Counted from the first letter of the stretch, positions 23,893-36,529 are shown. The stretch: DNA of 64,000 bases from Agapanthus africanus (GCA_030015575.1 CM057338.1:634996189-635060188); one strand, 5' to 3'. Numbers and translations are program-made. The notes: generated by a model from the letters alone, not told the origin.

Positions 23893-26206
23893 CTAGCTCA
23901 CCCCTAGGATGGTGATCGATCGGTCGGCCATTTGGAGAGTACAGTGTGTGGGTTTCAGCTCTCCTACGCCTAATTGCTCGTATACTGAGTACGGAAGCAG
24001 GTTAACACCGGCACCAAGATCTAATAGTGCGCGGTTGATGTTCTTATCCCTAATGGTAATAGAAATCGTAAGACAGCCAGGGTCCTTCCGTTTTTGTGGT
24101 AAAGATTGGGTAAGAGCATCACTCACAACACTAGCCAAGAAAACTTTCTTTGGTACCTGAGACTTCCTCTTTTTCGTGCACAAGTCCTTTAAGATTATCG
24201 TGTAGGATGGGACTTGTTGGACGGCATCTAAAAGAGGAATGTTAATGTTAACCTGCTTAAATAACTCCAGAATCTTCTCCATTTGAGGATTTTGTTTATT
24301 AGACCTCAACCGGTTTGGAAATGGGACGTTTTTAAAATTTGTTGAGTCTAATGCTAGTGGAAGAGATTGTGGAGTCGGAACGGATCCCAGAACAGGTGTT
24401 TTCGTGGAGTGAGAAGCGGGTCCGTTCAGAGCAGAAGAAGAAGAAGAAGAAAGAGAGCCTTTTGAAGAATGGAAAATAGGCTCAGAAGACGAAGAAGCAG
24501 GAGAAGAAGAAGAAGAAGAAGCGGCCGGGGTGTCATCGTTGATCCGTGTGCCAATGTTGTTTTGCAGCATCCTTCCCGATCTCAATGTGGTCACGGCACT
24601 CACATTATGATTCTGTTGTTCAAGAGCAACATGTACATTATGTGGGTGACCGGGATTTGGGAGTGGCTGGGACGGGAGTTTCTCTTTTCTCGCTCGCTTA
24701 AGGCCGCATTCAGTTGTGCAATCTGGGCCTCGATGGTCTTGATGCTTTGCCCGTGAGCGGCAGTGTGTAGCACTAAGGACTGAATGGAAGACTGGATATT
24801 AGCAGTGGATTGTGTCGATTGTTTAACGAACGCCTCCAGACTTCGTTCGAGCGAGGAAACCTTATCGTTGTTTGACGGAACAAAGTTGTTTTGTGGAAAA
24901 GAATTGTTGGGTGCAAAGTTGTTCGTCTTATTTTGAAAAGGTTGGGGTTGGAAGGGCTGCTGAAATTAATGTTGAGTTTGTTGTTGCGCTTGTTGTTGCG
25001 GCGGAGGGGGCCTTTTGAAATTGTTGCCTTGGAATTGATTCTGATTCTGATTCCAGGCGAAATTGGGGTGGTTCCTCCAACCGGGATTGTAGGTGGAAGA
25101 GTATGGATCATTCCTCGGTCTTTGCTGGAATGAAGCATTTACCTGATCCTGTCCTTGCGATGGTGGATTGTAAGGACACTCTTTGGTTAAGTGAGAAGGA
25201 TCGGAACAACAAGCGCAGATGGTACGAAGGGGAAGAACAGGGGCAGGAGCAGGAGAAGAAAATTTGCTCTCTATGGCTTCAAGCTTTCTCGTTATTGCAG
25301 CCATTTCAGCTTTCATCGCAATAGAGACATCAAGTTGGTGAATTCCTACCCTAGACTGACAGGTAGAAGTGGAGGTAGAAGAAGAAGAAGTCGGTCTGGT
25401 GCTCTCCCATTGTAGCGTTTGCTCCGCAAGGTCGTCAAAGAATTGCCACGCTTCCTCATCAGATTTTGATAGGAAGTGGTCCTGACAGATGGTTTCCAAC
25501 AACTGCTTCGTTGCTGGGTTCAGGCCCTCGTATAAGGTTTGGCAAAATTGCCATTTCTCTATACCGTGGTGAGGACACTGAACAAGAAGGTCTTTGTACC
25601 GGTCAAAGCACTTCCAGAAGGGTTCAGAAGGAAGCTGAGAAAATTGGTTGATTTCATTGCGAATCCTTGGGTTTAATGATTCGGATAGAACTTTTTGGGA
25701 AACGCTTTAACAAACTCGTCCCAACTGGTTATGGAGTGGGAAGCGGTGCTATACAGCCATTTTTCAGCAAGATCGCATAAGGTGAACGGAATGACCCGTA
25801 GACGTATAGCATCGTCCGACAGTTGGGTAGTTTTCATCATGGCACAAACGTTTTGAAATTTATTGATGAAGATATAGGCATCTTCAGATTCAAGCCCATG
25901 AAATCGTGGAAGCATGTTGATGAAGTGGGGCTTAATTTCAAAATTATCCCCATTGGCCGGTGGAAGAGAAAGGCAGGTGGGAAGTGCATAACGGGTGGGA
26001 TAGAAACGATCCTGGAGCGCGATTCGCTGCGGCGCTACAACAGGCGGTGGTGGTGGGTTATTGGTCTCCGTAGGAGGTGGAGCCAATCCAGGGGTAGTCA
26101 AAGAGATGTTTGGATTAAATCCTGACATCGCGGAAGAAGAGGTTAGTGATGGTGAAGGTGAAGATGTATGAACAGAATTCCGGTCAACGTCGGAGTTGGC
26201 CGGCAA
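23893..26206 (-). pseudogene. gag: Athila gag and start of protease
   Basis: Broken (about two or three breaks), in order on the minus strand. The N-terminal gag core lies around 26100-25680 with FEIKPHFINMLPRFHGLESEDAYIFINKF and DLAEKWLYS. The C-terminal gag has a zinc knuckle C-x2-C-x4-H-x4-C (CACCSDPSHLTKEC, near 25200) and Gln/Pro-rich low-complexity sequence. The protease start contains [19 protein letters not shown] near 24000. GAA-triplet runs near 24437-24520 add poly-Ser/Glu-like low complexity. The frame order fits Athila gag-pro. Confidence 0.85.
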
Positions 26207-27583
26207 AGGTAAAGGTGAAAGAGATGTGGATGGAGTTTCGACGTCTGAGTCGATCGCGTAGTCGATAGCGACTAACGTAACGCGGACTAGGCGGGCGCTA
26301 GTGTCCCGAGTCCAAGCGGACTTACACTAAACGAGTTTAATATAGTCAAAGCGGAGAAGGTGAGGGTAAGAAAACGTCAATGAAGAAATACGATAGGTGG
26401 TGGGTGAAAAATGGATTTTGGCGACAAAGGGCAAGTTTTTATAAAGGTTTTTGATTTTTTTTTTATTTTATTTTTAGAAAGAGCTTTACAGAAATATGTA
26501 CGGACTTACGGCTTTAAGCAATCACAAACAAGATATGCACAATCACACCTAGATCTAGGGTCACCTAGGTCTGCTAGACAGCTCCTAACTGTTCCAGAGG
26601 GCTAGAAATAGGACCTCAAACCGCCTCTTCTCCGTCAATTGCGACCAGGTAAGTGCCAGGTAAGTGGGAGGTTGTCCAACGCTTTCGCGAAGTTCCATAA
26701 TTAAATAACCACTTGCCTTTGACACACTTTCCTAGACACCGCAAAAGTCAGATAGGATAAACGGCCGATGCCTGTAACTAGTCCTCTGTCCTATTGAGCG
26801 CGAAGTCCTTAGGGCTGAGTCTAGTATTTTTTAATTAACAATGGTCAATGCATATGCTTTTGTGATTTTTGGGGTCCTGGGAAGGGTGATGAAATCCCCA
26901 CCCAATCTGAATTGGTTTCAAGCCCCTTAAGTCCGTATTAATGAATGCAAAGCTGTAACAAATCAACTGCAAACAATTTTTATTTTTTTAGCGCGGCGCA
27001 AAGAATCCTGCACAAGAACAGTTTATTGGAAGGGGGAAGAGAGTTTGCGCAAAGAATGCTGCAGAAAACACAGTTTATTGGAGTCCAGAGGAGTGGGGAA
27101 GAAGCAAGGAACACTTACAGAGATTTTGAGATGCAGAGGGCACCAAGTGGCCGCGGTTCCGCGGCCTAAGCCTTCTTATGCCGAGGTTCCGCGGCAGGAA
27201 CAGAGAGTTGGGCCTTCAAATTTTGTGTAGGTGCTGGTCTGGGTCTCCTCTGCTTGTCTGGATGTCCTGAATATTTATTTACTCACTGTATCTGCTCCAG
27301 AATCTTTCAGTAGACCGTTTTATTCGTTTTGATCCGTTGCGGTGTAGCCGCGAGATGTAGGTCTATCTTCCCACGTCTTTGGCACTGAACTTGAACTTCG
27401 TATATCCCACGTCTTTGGCACTGAACTAGAACTTCGTATTATCCTGCACATTTGCACAAAAACTAATCAAAAATAACAAGATAGGTTTTTTTTTTACAAT
27501 GTATATTTTTTTGTTTGTTTTGTTTTTCGGTTAGATTTATATTCACAAGTTAACCCGAAATTACACAAAGAAATAAACTACCA
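26207..27583 (-). mobile_element. Athila leader between primer site and gag
   Basis: Non-coding, about 1.4 kb. It contains two GC blocks, GCCGCGGTTCCGCGGC (27150-27165) and GCCGAGGTTCCGCGGC (27180-27195), related to the LTR hairpin but here in direct orientation, and a short direct repeat cccacgtctttggcactgaac (about 27371 and 27406). No gene seen. Confidence 0.8.
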
Positions 27584-27603
27584 TCTCCCCGGCAACGGCG
27601 CCA
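27584..27603 (-). other. Athila primer-binding site, tRNA-Asp type
   Basis: The minus strand reads TGGCGCCGTTGCCGGGGA, two bases downstream of the 5' LTR end (CCAATCA). This is the standard tRNA-Asp primer site of Athila and related gypsy elements. Confidence 0.93.
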
Positions 27604-27605
27604 TT

Positions 27606-29184
27606 TGATTGGTAGAGATTCTGCGTGTTTAAGTTTAGTTAATTACCGCAATCAAAACGGTTTCGCTTGTAGCTAGCTGGTTGAGTACGGGTCGTCCGCA
27701 GGGAGATGGGAATCTTTTTCTATGTGCTTTAACGAGTTAAGTCCAATTTTCCAGATTTGTTTGTGATTATCTAAGTGTTAAAATGATATGTAAAGAGAGC
27801 TTGTTAGGGTTAGGATTAGGTTAGTTTGAGTTAGGAGTCGCTCACTTCTTTCGTTGCCACTCTTAATATCGGTGTTACGGTAATCGGCAACAACGGGGAT
27901 TAGCACGACTAGGAAGGAACTTGCGAGTATAAGCTAGGCTTTCCAACGCTTAAGTTCTTCCTTTTGGTGCTAGTCCGTCCGTTCTTGGCTCTTAGCCATA
28001 ACCTCCGGTTAATTCAATCACAACCGGTCTCACTACGGAATCACCGCTATCATGTAGGATAGGGTGCCGTAGGGAGCGGATTGTGGTTCAATTAACGGGA
28101 GTTGATTTAAGATGTTGGGCAAGAAAAGAGTGAGAGAGATTTCCTTCTCTCAAACTTCCCTTATCCTACCCTAACAAGTATGGAAACTACTCACACATCA
28201 TAATGAAAAGAAAATAAAACAAAGAGGAAGATAGAAAGAAAGAGATTAGAAGATAACAACTAGCTATTTGCGACCTCACTTTGGCAAGGATCAAGCGTAA
28301 GTATCATGGTTGTTTTAAGGATAAAGAAAAAGAGAAAAGAAAGAAACAACAATAAATAACAACAACTACTTATCAATTAACGATTACAAGCGATTAACAT
28401 AAAAAGAGCAAGACAAGTATAATAATAAAATGAACTTTTTTATTCATCATTCTTCACTCACAAAAGCTCACTACAAGTTTTTCAATAGAGAAGAGATGAG
28501 AAGAGGAAGAAGACAAGTATTCTAAACCCTAAAAAATACAAGATTAAGCACCCTTGGCTTCACAAGGTTCTGGACTATTTATGGGCTAGAAAATGAAAAC
28601 CTAGGGCAACATTCAGAACTAAAGTGAAATGACCAATCTACCCACAAAAATTGGTCAACTGTCGCCACTATACGGCCGCGGTTCCGCGGCCTAAGCCTGC
28701 TATTGCCGCGGAACCGCGGCACTTTGGAGGAATTGGTTCATCATTTTTGGTGGCTTTTCCTGTTTTGTTGTTCCCATTAGTCTGGTATATGATTTTTCTC
28801 AGAATTGCTTCACGATTTTTCCAGAATTTCTGTTGATCAAAAGATGATTGGATATGGATCTTTTTGTCATGATTTTCTCGAGCTCCGCGTAGATTTCTTG
28901 GATCTTGTGCTGCCATTGAGCCTTGTACATGAAAATGACATTTGATTTGCCATTTTGTCTCCTAAACTGGTGTGTGGCAACTGACGGATAAAGAGCGGAG
29001 ATCCGTGTTTTATCTGTGGTTGGCAGGAACCCGGATTTTGTCGTGTTTTTTCCATGAATTTCATCGTTTAGAGCCGAGAACCTGTATCCTGCAATTGACT
29101 AGCAAACACGGCTCAAGAGTACCTACCGATATGCAATGTGATAAAAATTGGGCGGTATAAAAATGCAAAAATCTGATATGAACA
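27606..29184 (-). mobile_element. Athila 5' LTR
   Basis: Near-identical to 17166-18730, with an extra 14 bp (tgctagtccgtccg) near 27968. It ends GATATGAACA on the plus strand and is followed by the GGTTC target duplication. The hairpin copy lies at 28675-28720. Confidence 0.95.
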
Positions 29185-31720
29185 GGTTCGCCAAAGCCAT
29201 GTCAGTGGGGATGAAGCTACCACCCTCGGAAGAGAACGCGTTCGATGGGGCGGAGAGGCACCCTAATTATTGCTCATATCATCGGAAAATTTCACACCCT
29301 ACGGAGGAGTGCGACGCTTTTAGGATATGGTGGCGGGATATGTTGCTCACCGGCAACATTTTAAGCGCATGAAACGCAGAACACGTCGGGAGCAAAGAAG
29401 TACAACCGACAGGCACAAAAGAACTACCGGCAGCTGTTACATGGTTGACGCCGGAGGATCACAAGTTCTCACCTTTGGGAGCGACTCTGATGAGGAAATG
29501 GCTTTGGGCCCTCTCTTTAAAGAGTCCGTCTTAAGGAAAGAGGAAGAACCGGAGGCCTGCGAGAACATTCAGCTGCGCAATCGCACGCTCCCGGAAAAGA
29601 ATCTCGGGCCCGCAAATAGAAAAGATAAGGGAAAGGAAAAGGTCACTGGGGATATCGCCTTAGATGACCAAGTCATGAAAGAGGTGACTGCCAAGGACCC
29701 TCCCAGGAAGGGTAAGGTGGACTACAACATCCTAGCGCACCTAAGAAAGCTACCTTCTCAGCTTAGCATTCTCGATGCCCTCCTATTATCAAAAGAAGCA
29801 CGAGATTCATTAATCAAGGCGTTACAAGAACCCGAGCAATTCGAACCCTTCCTCGCCGCAGAAAGGATGAAGGATGAACTGGAAGAAGTGCACACGGCCG
29901 ACAACACTTTCGGTGACGAAGACCTTCTTCTCGGGACGTGCGACCACTACCGTCCTCTATATGTCTCTGGATACTGCCATGATATCAAGATAGGCAAGAT
30001 CCTGGTGGATAATGGATCCTCCGTCAATCTCCTTAATGTTCGGGTGTTGAAGGAAATCTGCATGAGCGTACAGCACCTCGCTCGTGACAAAATTACCATC
30101 TCCGGTTTCGACTCCCAGTCATCACGGACTCTCGGATCTGTAATACTAACATTACGCTTCGGACTGCTCGTCACGGACATCAAGTTTCACGTCATTGATG
30201 CCAAGACCTGCTACAACGCCTTGCTCGGTCGTCCTTGGTTACACGAGTACAACATCATCCCTTCTACACAGCATCAGTGTATGAAGTACTTTAAGGATGG
30301 TTTCAAGTATACCGTAACAGGTGAGCTGAACCCATTTTCCATGAAAGAAGTTTGCAAGTACGAAGATGCAAAGTACTTTTTGCCAGACTTCGAGGATACA
30401 GAAAAGTGTCGCAAGCCGGAAAACAAAGCCGCCGCCACCATCCCTGTTTTCGGGAGCGATACTGAAGAAGAAGAAGAAATAGTTTACGCTGGGCCGTCTC
30501 GACGCAACAACCCGGGACCGTCCGCCCCCATGTTGATCGTCGGAAGTGACTCGGAAGATGAGGTTAATGCTGTGTTCTCCAGTCGGCCATCAATACAAGC
30601 ATCCCCTAAAGATGATCAGAGTTTGCAAATCACCATGGTGCCGCAGGAACACTACAAGGATCTCGACGCACTTCAAGCTTATAATGTGCTGGACCTGCAG
30701 ACGTTTTACGTCCCTCCCAGGCGAAAGGGTGAAAAGGTGATCCTATTCTACCAATCCACAGAAACGAGATTGGAGAAAGAGATATGGCATGGCGCTGATG
30801 CTACACTCGACAGGCTCCAACCCATCCGTTTGCCCAGATATTACACAAATGGACTAAAGAGGCTATTGAAGCGCCAAGGGGTACCCATAAAACAGACTAT
30901 CCGACAAGCTTGATTCTATAAAAGGATTTGGGATGTCCCTGGGACCCAGCGCAAATTGCCCAACGGGAGAATGGAAACGCTCGGGCTTGGATACATGAGA
31001 GACGGGAAATGGGAATGGATCCACGGTAGTTACGCCATATATAATTTCGATGAAGAAGAGGACACCCTGTCGGGAGATGCTAACCCCTCGTCAAAAATAG
31101 ATCCCGCGAGCGAAGTGTCGAGTCAGTCGTTTGAAGAACGGATGGACTAGCTTATCAGGAAAGCGGGTCAAAAAGCTCGAGATGACCATAGTCGCGAAAT
31201 GGCCATCTACGAGAAAGCCAGGACGCAACGTCTATTTCAACAAGCTGCAAAAGACGAAGATGCTCCTCCCTGTCGACCCATTCCACAAAAAGCCCGACGC
31301 AGAGGTAGAAAAAAGTCAAAGGGCGGAAAAAGGAGCCGACAGCAACGATGCAGGATTAAAGAGTCATGTGATCGGGTATTGCACGGTCCGGACTTGTCCC
31401 TCATGAAAAAGATGAGTCAGGCATACTCTTTTCCTCAGGATAAAACACGGAAGATACTTGACCTCGCTTTGAAACATCGAATGATTACACTTCCGGCGTC
31501 TAAACACCCTGAGCAAGCTAACGAGGTCTCTCATCCGGACTATTGCTCTTATCACCGAGCCATAGGACATCCTATCGAAGACTGCTTCACCTTCAAGAAC
31601 TGGGTCGAAGGCCAGTACCAGCAAGGCAGATTTGCTTTATCCAGCAGCTGGAGGGTAATGCGGCCACAAAAGCACGAACCCAATGCCGCAAGAGCAGAAC
31701 CAGATCCACATTGATCTTGG
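29185..31720 (+). pseudogene. Tat gag end, protease and two further CHHC knuckle modules
   Basis: Tat coding sequence resumes at the Athila right junction. It contains a second CHHC knuckle (29271-29312, YCSYH....HPTEEC), a long acidic linker, the aspartic protease at about 29940-30290 (KIGKILVDNGSSVNLLNVRVL, YNALLGRPWLHEY; active-site motif DNGSS), another acidic linker with the repeated phrase VxGSDSE/TEEE (about 30440-30570), and a third ~75-residue knuckle module (31400-31640, YSFPQDKTRKILDLALKHRM then YCSYH....HPIEDC at 31544-31585). Broken, with a few breaks. The protease would cut the polyprotein. Confidence 0.85.
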
Positions 31721-31741
31721 AAGCGGATTCGCACCTGTTAC

Positions 31742-32790
31742 ATGATTACAATATTAAAAGAAGAGCCCGAGGACATAAATGAGCTCCCTTGGTGCTTCGA
31801 AAACAATGAGAATGAGGTAATTTCAAAATTTCCACCGGCTCCGAAAGAACTGGAAGATGGCATACATACTACTGCAGATAACCTCAAGAAGATTGAGTTA
31901 GGATCGGCAGACGATCTGGGACCGACATTCGTCAGCGAGCTGCTATCTGAAGAAAGGGTGGCTGCGTTAAAGGACGTGCTTCTACAGCATAGAGATTGCT
32001 TCGCGTGGAACTATTCTGAGATTCCGGGATTAGATCCAGAGATTGTTGTGCAAAAATTAGCAGTATCCCCGGATATCAAGCCAGTCAACCAGGCGCCGAG
32101 AATGATGCGGCTCAAGCTTGAGATGAGCATTAATGCCGAAGTCAAGAAGCTGATCGATTCTGGGTTTTTCCAGGAGGTACAGTATCCTGACTGGGTCTCC
32201 AACATCGTCCCTGTGATGAAGAAAAATGGGACAGTGCGCATATGTGTGGACTTCCGAGATCTCAATAAAACCTGCCCGAAGGACGATTTCCCAGTGCCGG
32301 TCACCGAACTGATGATAGACAATACATCCACTCATGAGGTTTTCTCCTTCATGGACGGTTCATCAGGGTACAATCAGATAAAGATGCATCCCGACGACCA
32401 GAAGCACACCGCTTTCCGGACTCCTTTGGGTATATTCTGCTACAAAGTCATGCCCTTCGGATTAAAAAGTGCCGGTGCCACCTATCAGAGGGCCATGACA
32501 AAGATCTTTGATGATCTCATACATGAAATCGTCGAGTGCTATATCGATGACCTCATAGTAAAGAGCATGTCATATGAAGAGCATTTAGAGCATCTGAAGA
32601 CCGTATTTCAACGCCTTCGGCAATATAATTTGAAAATGAATCCCCTCAAATGCGCGTTCGGAGTCTCCTCGGGTAAATTCCTGGGATTCATCATCCGACA
32701 CCGAGGTATCGAAATAGATCCATCTAAGATCAAGGCAATCATGGAAATGCCACCGCCAAGGACTCTCAAATAGCCGCGGTCTCTCCAAAG
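31742..32790 (+). pseudogene. Tat reverse transcriptase
   Basis: RT motifs in order: SNIVPVMKKNGTVRICVDFRDLNKTCPKDDFPVP, FMDGSSGYNQIKMHPDDQKHTAF, CYKVMPFGLKSAGATYQRAM and the catalytic YIDD (CYIDDLIVKSM, at about 32538-32555), then FLGFIIRHRGIEIDPSKI. The phrase set CPKDDFP and PFGLKSAGATYQR is typical of the Tat lineage. Part of a broken polyprotein. Confidence 0.93.
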
Positions 32791-32857
32791 GAAACTCGCA
32801 TACATCCGGCGGTTTATCGCCAACCTGTCTGGCAAGTGCCGTCCTTACAGTCACCTG

Positions 32858-33350
32858 ATGAAGAAAGGAACTCCGTTCGTCTGGGACCAAAAATGCCAGA
32901 GCGCGCTAGATGAAATCAAGCAATACCTGCAGAACCCACCGGTGCTGGATGCTCCGGTCAAGGGAAAGCCTCTTATCTTATATACAACAGCCCTCGAAGG
33001 TTCCTTAGGCGCATTATGGGCGCAAGAAAACGACCAAGGGAAGGAGAGAGCGCTCTACTATTTAAGCCGAGTTCTTCTGGGGGCAGAAAGCAATTACTCC
33101 CCTATCGAAAAACACTGCCTGGCGTTAATCTTTGCGATAACAAAACTCCGGCACTATGCATTGGCACATGAAGTCCGTCTTATATCAAAGGTGGACCCCC
33201 TAAAATATCTAATGTCAAAGGCCATATTGACAGGGAGACTCGCTAAATGGGCCCTGCTCCTGACGGAGTTTTCAATAACCTATCAGCCTCTTAAGGCAGT
33301 GAAAGGCCAAGCCATCGCCGACTTCCTTGCTGAGCATCCAGTACCTGCCG
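32858..33350 (+). pseudogene. Tat first RNase H domain
   Basis: Retroelement RNase H with LILYTTALEGSLGALWAQ, ALYYLSRVLLGAESNYSPIEKHCLALIFAITKLRHY and KWALLLTEFSITYQP. In Tat-type elements this first domain is usually degenerate and a second RNase H follows; that is also the case here. Confidence 0.88.
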
Positions 33351-33399
33351 GTTCTCCTCTGAATTGCGATTTGCCAGACGAACATGCGTTTGACGCGAT

Positions 33400-33997
33400 C
33401 GACGGTGGTGATACCCGATGGGAGCTTTATTTCGATGGAGCGTCCTCCATAAAGAAGCGCAAACAAAGTACCACAATGATCAAATCGGGGGTAGGCCTCA
33501 TCTTCGTAACTCCACAAGGAGGGATGATGCGCTTCGCTTTCTCCTTAACAGAACCGAGGACGAACAATGAAGCTGAATACGAAGCTTTGATAGCAGGCCT
33601 CGAGATCGCCATCGGCAAGGGAATTGAAAACCTCCGCATATACGGGGATTCTCAACTGGTCGTTAGTCAAGTAAACGATGACTACCAAACGTGCAAACCG
33701 GAGTTGGTGAAGTATGGTGAAAAGGTGCGACAACTGTTGACTCAAATTCCCTCCTATACTCTGGAAAGCATACCACGCGCGGAAAACAGCAAAGCAGACG
33801 CGTTGGCCAAGCTTGCTAAAGAACTGGCTGACGAGAACCTTGATGACGTTAAAATCGTGGTGCAAAGCCGTCGGGTGCTTGCTCAAGCAGAAATATCTCC
33901 GGAATCATCCGAAGGGAAGGGAGTGACTGAGCAGACGACCCTACAAATAAGAGACCGTGAGAAGGCTGAGGACTGGAGGGAGGTCTTCATAGACTAA
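33400..33997 (+). pseudogene. Tat second, archaeal-type RNase H (aRH)
   Basis: A second RNase H has all key acidic positions visible: WELYFDGASS (D), NNEAEYEALIAGLEIA (E), IYGDSQLVVSQV (D) and ENSKADALAKLA (D). Acquisition of such an aRH between RNase H and integrase is a recognised mark of the Tat lineage. It sits in the same open stretch as the first RNase H. Confidence 0.9.
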
Positions 33998-33999
33998 TT

Positions 34000-35223
34000 T
34001 AAGTCCCACCGAATGCCCGAAGATGCGTCCTCAAGACATCAGCTCATGAAATGAGCCCTGTCTTTCGCCCTCGTCAATGATACTCTGTATAAAAGGTCGT
34101 TTGATTCTTTGTGGTTGAGATGCTTGGGACCTGTCGAAGCGAAAAGGGTCGTTCAGGAAGTTCACGATGGACTCTGCGGTTCTCACCAGGCAGGCCCGGA
34201 GATGAAATTGAAGATCAAACAAATGGGTTATTATTAGCCCACGATGATCCAGGACTGCCTCGAGTATGCGAAGCAATGCCACTCATGCCAAATTCATGGG
34301 GACTTCATCCACCAGCATCCAAACCCACTTCATCCAACGGTGGCTAGCTGGCCATTCGAAATGTGGGGAACTGACATAATCGGCCCCATCGAACCAGCAT
34401 CATCCAGGGGACATCGTTTTATCCTGGCGATGACTGATTAGTTCTCTAAATGGGCAGAAGCAGTACCGTTAAGGGAAGTGAAGACAGAAAATATTCTCTA
34501 TTTCTTCAAGAAGCACGTCATTTACCGGTTTGGGACTCCTCGACAAATCATCTCCGATAACGGGCCTGCCTACAGGTGTCACAAGATCAGCCGCTTTGCG
34601 CAACAGCATAATATAGACTGGAGGTATTCCTCGTTTTATAATCCGCGAGCTAACAGTCTCGCCGAGGCCTTCAACAAGACCTTGACGAAAATCATAAAGA
34701 AAACGGTGTCCCGAAATAAGAAGGACTGGTACGAGAAAGTACAGGAGGCTCTCTGGGCATACCGAACTACGTTCAAAATGGCCACGAACACAACACCGTA
34801 CGCATTGGTATTTGGTACAGAAGCAGTACTTCCCCTCGAGATAGAGTTACCCTCTCTACGAGTGGCGGTCCACTACGAGCTGACGGACGAAGAAAATGCT
34901 CACCTTCGGCTTGAGGAGCTTGATGCCCTTGATGAGACCCGGCTCATAGCACAACAAAATCTGGAGGCTTACAAAGCAAAGATGACGGGCTCATACGAAG
35001 GATTGACCAGGCCGAGGACGTTCCGCCAAGGCAATTTATGCTAATTGTCAGAAGACCTATGATCCCCAATCACGCCAAGCGGGGAAAATTCGAGCCAAAC
35101 TATGAAGGCCCGTACATCATAGACAAGGTCTACCAGGGTGGAGCTTATCTACTCATGGATATGCACGGTGAAAGACCTTTCAGGCCAGTGAACGGCCGCT
35201 TCCTGAAGAAATACTACGCTTAA
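34000..35223 (+). pseudogene. Tat integrase
   Basis: HHCC finger remnant CLEYAKQCHSCQIHG (near 34255-34310), then the catalytic core with MWGTDIIGPI, GTPRQIISDNGPAY and NSLAEAFNKTLTKIIKKT (DDE), EALWAYRTTFKMATNTTPYALVFGTEAVLP, and a C-terminal GPYIIDKVYQGGAYLLMDMHG. Broken (a few breaks). Polyprotein ends at FLKKYYA. Confidence 0.9.
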
Positions 35224-35316
35224 CGGGTCAAGGTTTAGGTCAATGATAGATGACGACGATTATGTCCGCTCGCTATCTTCCTAAGCCCGAACTCTAGGTA
35301 GTATTCAGCATCCTTA

Positions 35317-35490
35317 ATGGCGGACCGAAACGTCCTTAAACTAACAGCGGACCGAAACGTCCTTAAACTAACATCGGACCGAAACGTCCTTAAACTAACA
35401 ATGGACCGAAACGTCCTTAAACTAATATCGGACCGAAACGTCCTTAAACTAAAAATGGACCACTATGTCCTAAAACTAGCCGTTGACCGA
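35317..35490 (+). repeat. 24-bp GGAC..GTCC tandem array
   Basis: Seven or so units read ggaccgaaacgtccttaaac plus a variable four to five bases (taac with agc, atc or aat). Each is a GGAC-CGAAAC-GTCC hairpin. It is the most regular copy of the array family also found in both LTRs. The open frame reads (A/S/M)DRNVLKLT repeats. Confidence 0.92.
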
Positions 35491-35559
35491 GACGTCGATA
35501 AACTACGGTGGATTGCAATACCTCAAAGCCGATATATAAAAATAAAAAAAAATTAAAAA

Positions 35560-35835
35560 CGGTATGTCCATAAGCAAAAAGGGCACGGATGAAAACCCGA
35601 AAGGGCTCCATGAGTAGAAACAGCAGGGCTACCAGTGAGTGCTCGTGAAAACCCGAAAGGGCGCGACCTCGTAAAAAATATAGATATAAAAATATAAAAA
35701 AATATAAAAAAATAAAAAAGCTATGTCCGTAAGCAAAAGGGGCACGGATGAAAACCCGAAAGGGCTCCGTGAGTAAAAACAGCAGGGCTACCGGCGAGTG
35801 TTTGTGAAAACCCGAAAGGGCGCAACCTCGTTAAA
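35560..35835 (+). repeat. Duplicated block with CCC-GAAA-GGG tetraloop hairpins
   Basis: A ~160-bp segment (tatgtccataagcaaaa...gcgcgacctcgt) occurs twice in tandem. It contributes four CCCGAAAGGG hairpins at 35596, 35652, 35755 and 35811, each with the context gaaaacccgaaagggc. GAAA is a GNRA tetraloop, the most stable class of RNA tetraloop. Confidence 0.85.
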
Positions 35836-35839
35836 AGAC

Positions 35840-36365
35840 ACTTACAGGGCCCTCACGACCTTGGAAGGAGAAACCACCCGCGTGAGATCCTTACGACTCA
35901 CAAGGGAGAAACACACTTAGGAGTGCTCACGATTCCTAAGGAGAAATTACACTTGCGAGATCCTCACGACTCGTAAGGAGAACTCTCTTATGGGACCCTC
36001 ACGGCTCATAAGATTTGAAAGCCTTAAGTTACAGAGACCTGAACCTGTGCTTAAGAAACCCACACAACCTTCGATATTGCCCTACAAGTGGCTCAATACT
36101 GACCCTTGTATACAATCCACGGGCGCGAATAAATATTTCCCCAGCAAAGTCCCACCCGTGACTAGGGATATGTCCATATGGTGAACAACCCTTATAAGTC
36201 CTCTCGACTTATAAGGAGAAAACCCTCTTGTAGGATCCTTACGACATACAGAGGAACATACACTTAGGAATCCTCACGATCCCTAAGGAGAAAATATACC
36301 TGCGAGATCCTCACGACTTGTAGGGAGAAGTACCTTCGCGAGACCCTTACGGCTCATGAAGTCAA
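35840..36365 (+). repeat. 36-bp tandem hairpins with changing arms, first array
   Basis: Units have the form arm, ATCCTCACGA-type loop, matching arm, then GGAGAA linker. Examples: CTTAGGA/TCCTAAG (35916-35940), CTTGCGAG/CTCGTAAG (35952-35977, with one G-U), CTTATG/CATAAG (35987-36012), CCTTATAAGTC/GACTTATAAGG (36190-36216) and CTTAGGAATC/GATCCCTAAG (near 36263). Loop and linker are conserved, while the arms differ between units yet remain complementary. Confidence 0.88.
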
Positions 36366-36529
36366 AAGCCTTAGTCAAAAGGACCCTAACCCTGTTTACT
36401 AAGCCACCTTTGTTCAACATCGACAGAGGCAAATGATGATTCACTCCTGGCAATATCCCAGTTGTAGCGGTGCTGATGCCGAAATCGGTGTCATATCCCA
36501 AGCTTACGGCGAAAAGCCAGCAAGCCACG

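Larger units (their letters stand above)
17166..29184 (-). mobile_element. Athila-lineage Ty3/gypsy element nested in Tat gag
   Basis: A complete 12.0-kb insertion, minus strand. It is flanked by identical 5-bp target duplications GGTTC (17161-17165 and 29185-29189). LTRs lie at 27606-29184 (5') and 17166-18730 (3') and differ by about 27 substitutions (1.7%) plus one 14-bp indel, counted by eye; that is about 0.7 Myr at an assumed 1.3e-8 per site per year. Parts on the minus strand: LTR, tRNA-Asp primer site, leader, gag, protease-RT-RNase H-integrase, 1.7-kb 3' region, PPT, LTR. The RT-to-integrase part reads as one open frame; gag-protease carries a few breaks. I see no envelope-like frame. 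Confidence 0.95.

Noticed and set aside
35317-36365. CRISPR-like array
   Set aside because: Repeats are short and directly adjacent, without unique spacers, in plant DNA between retrotransposon genes. No cas-like gene.
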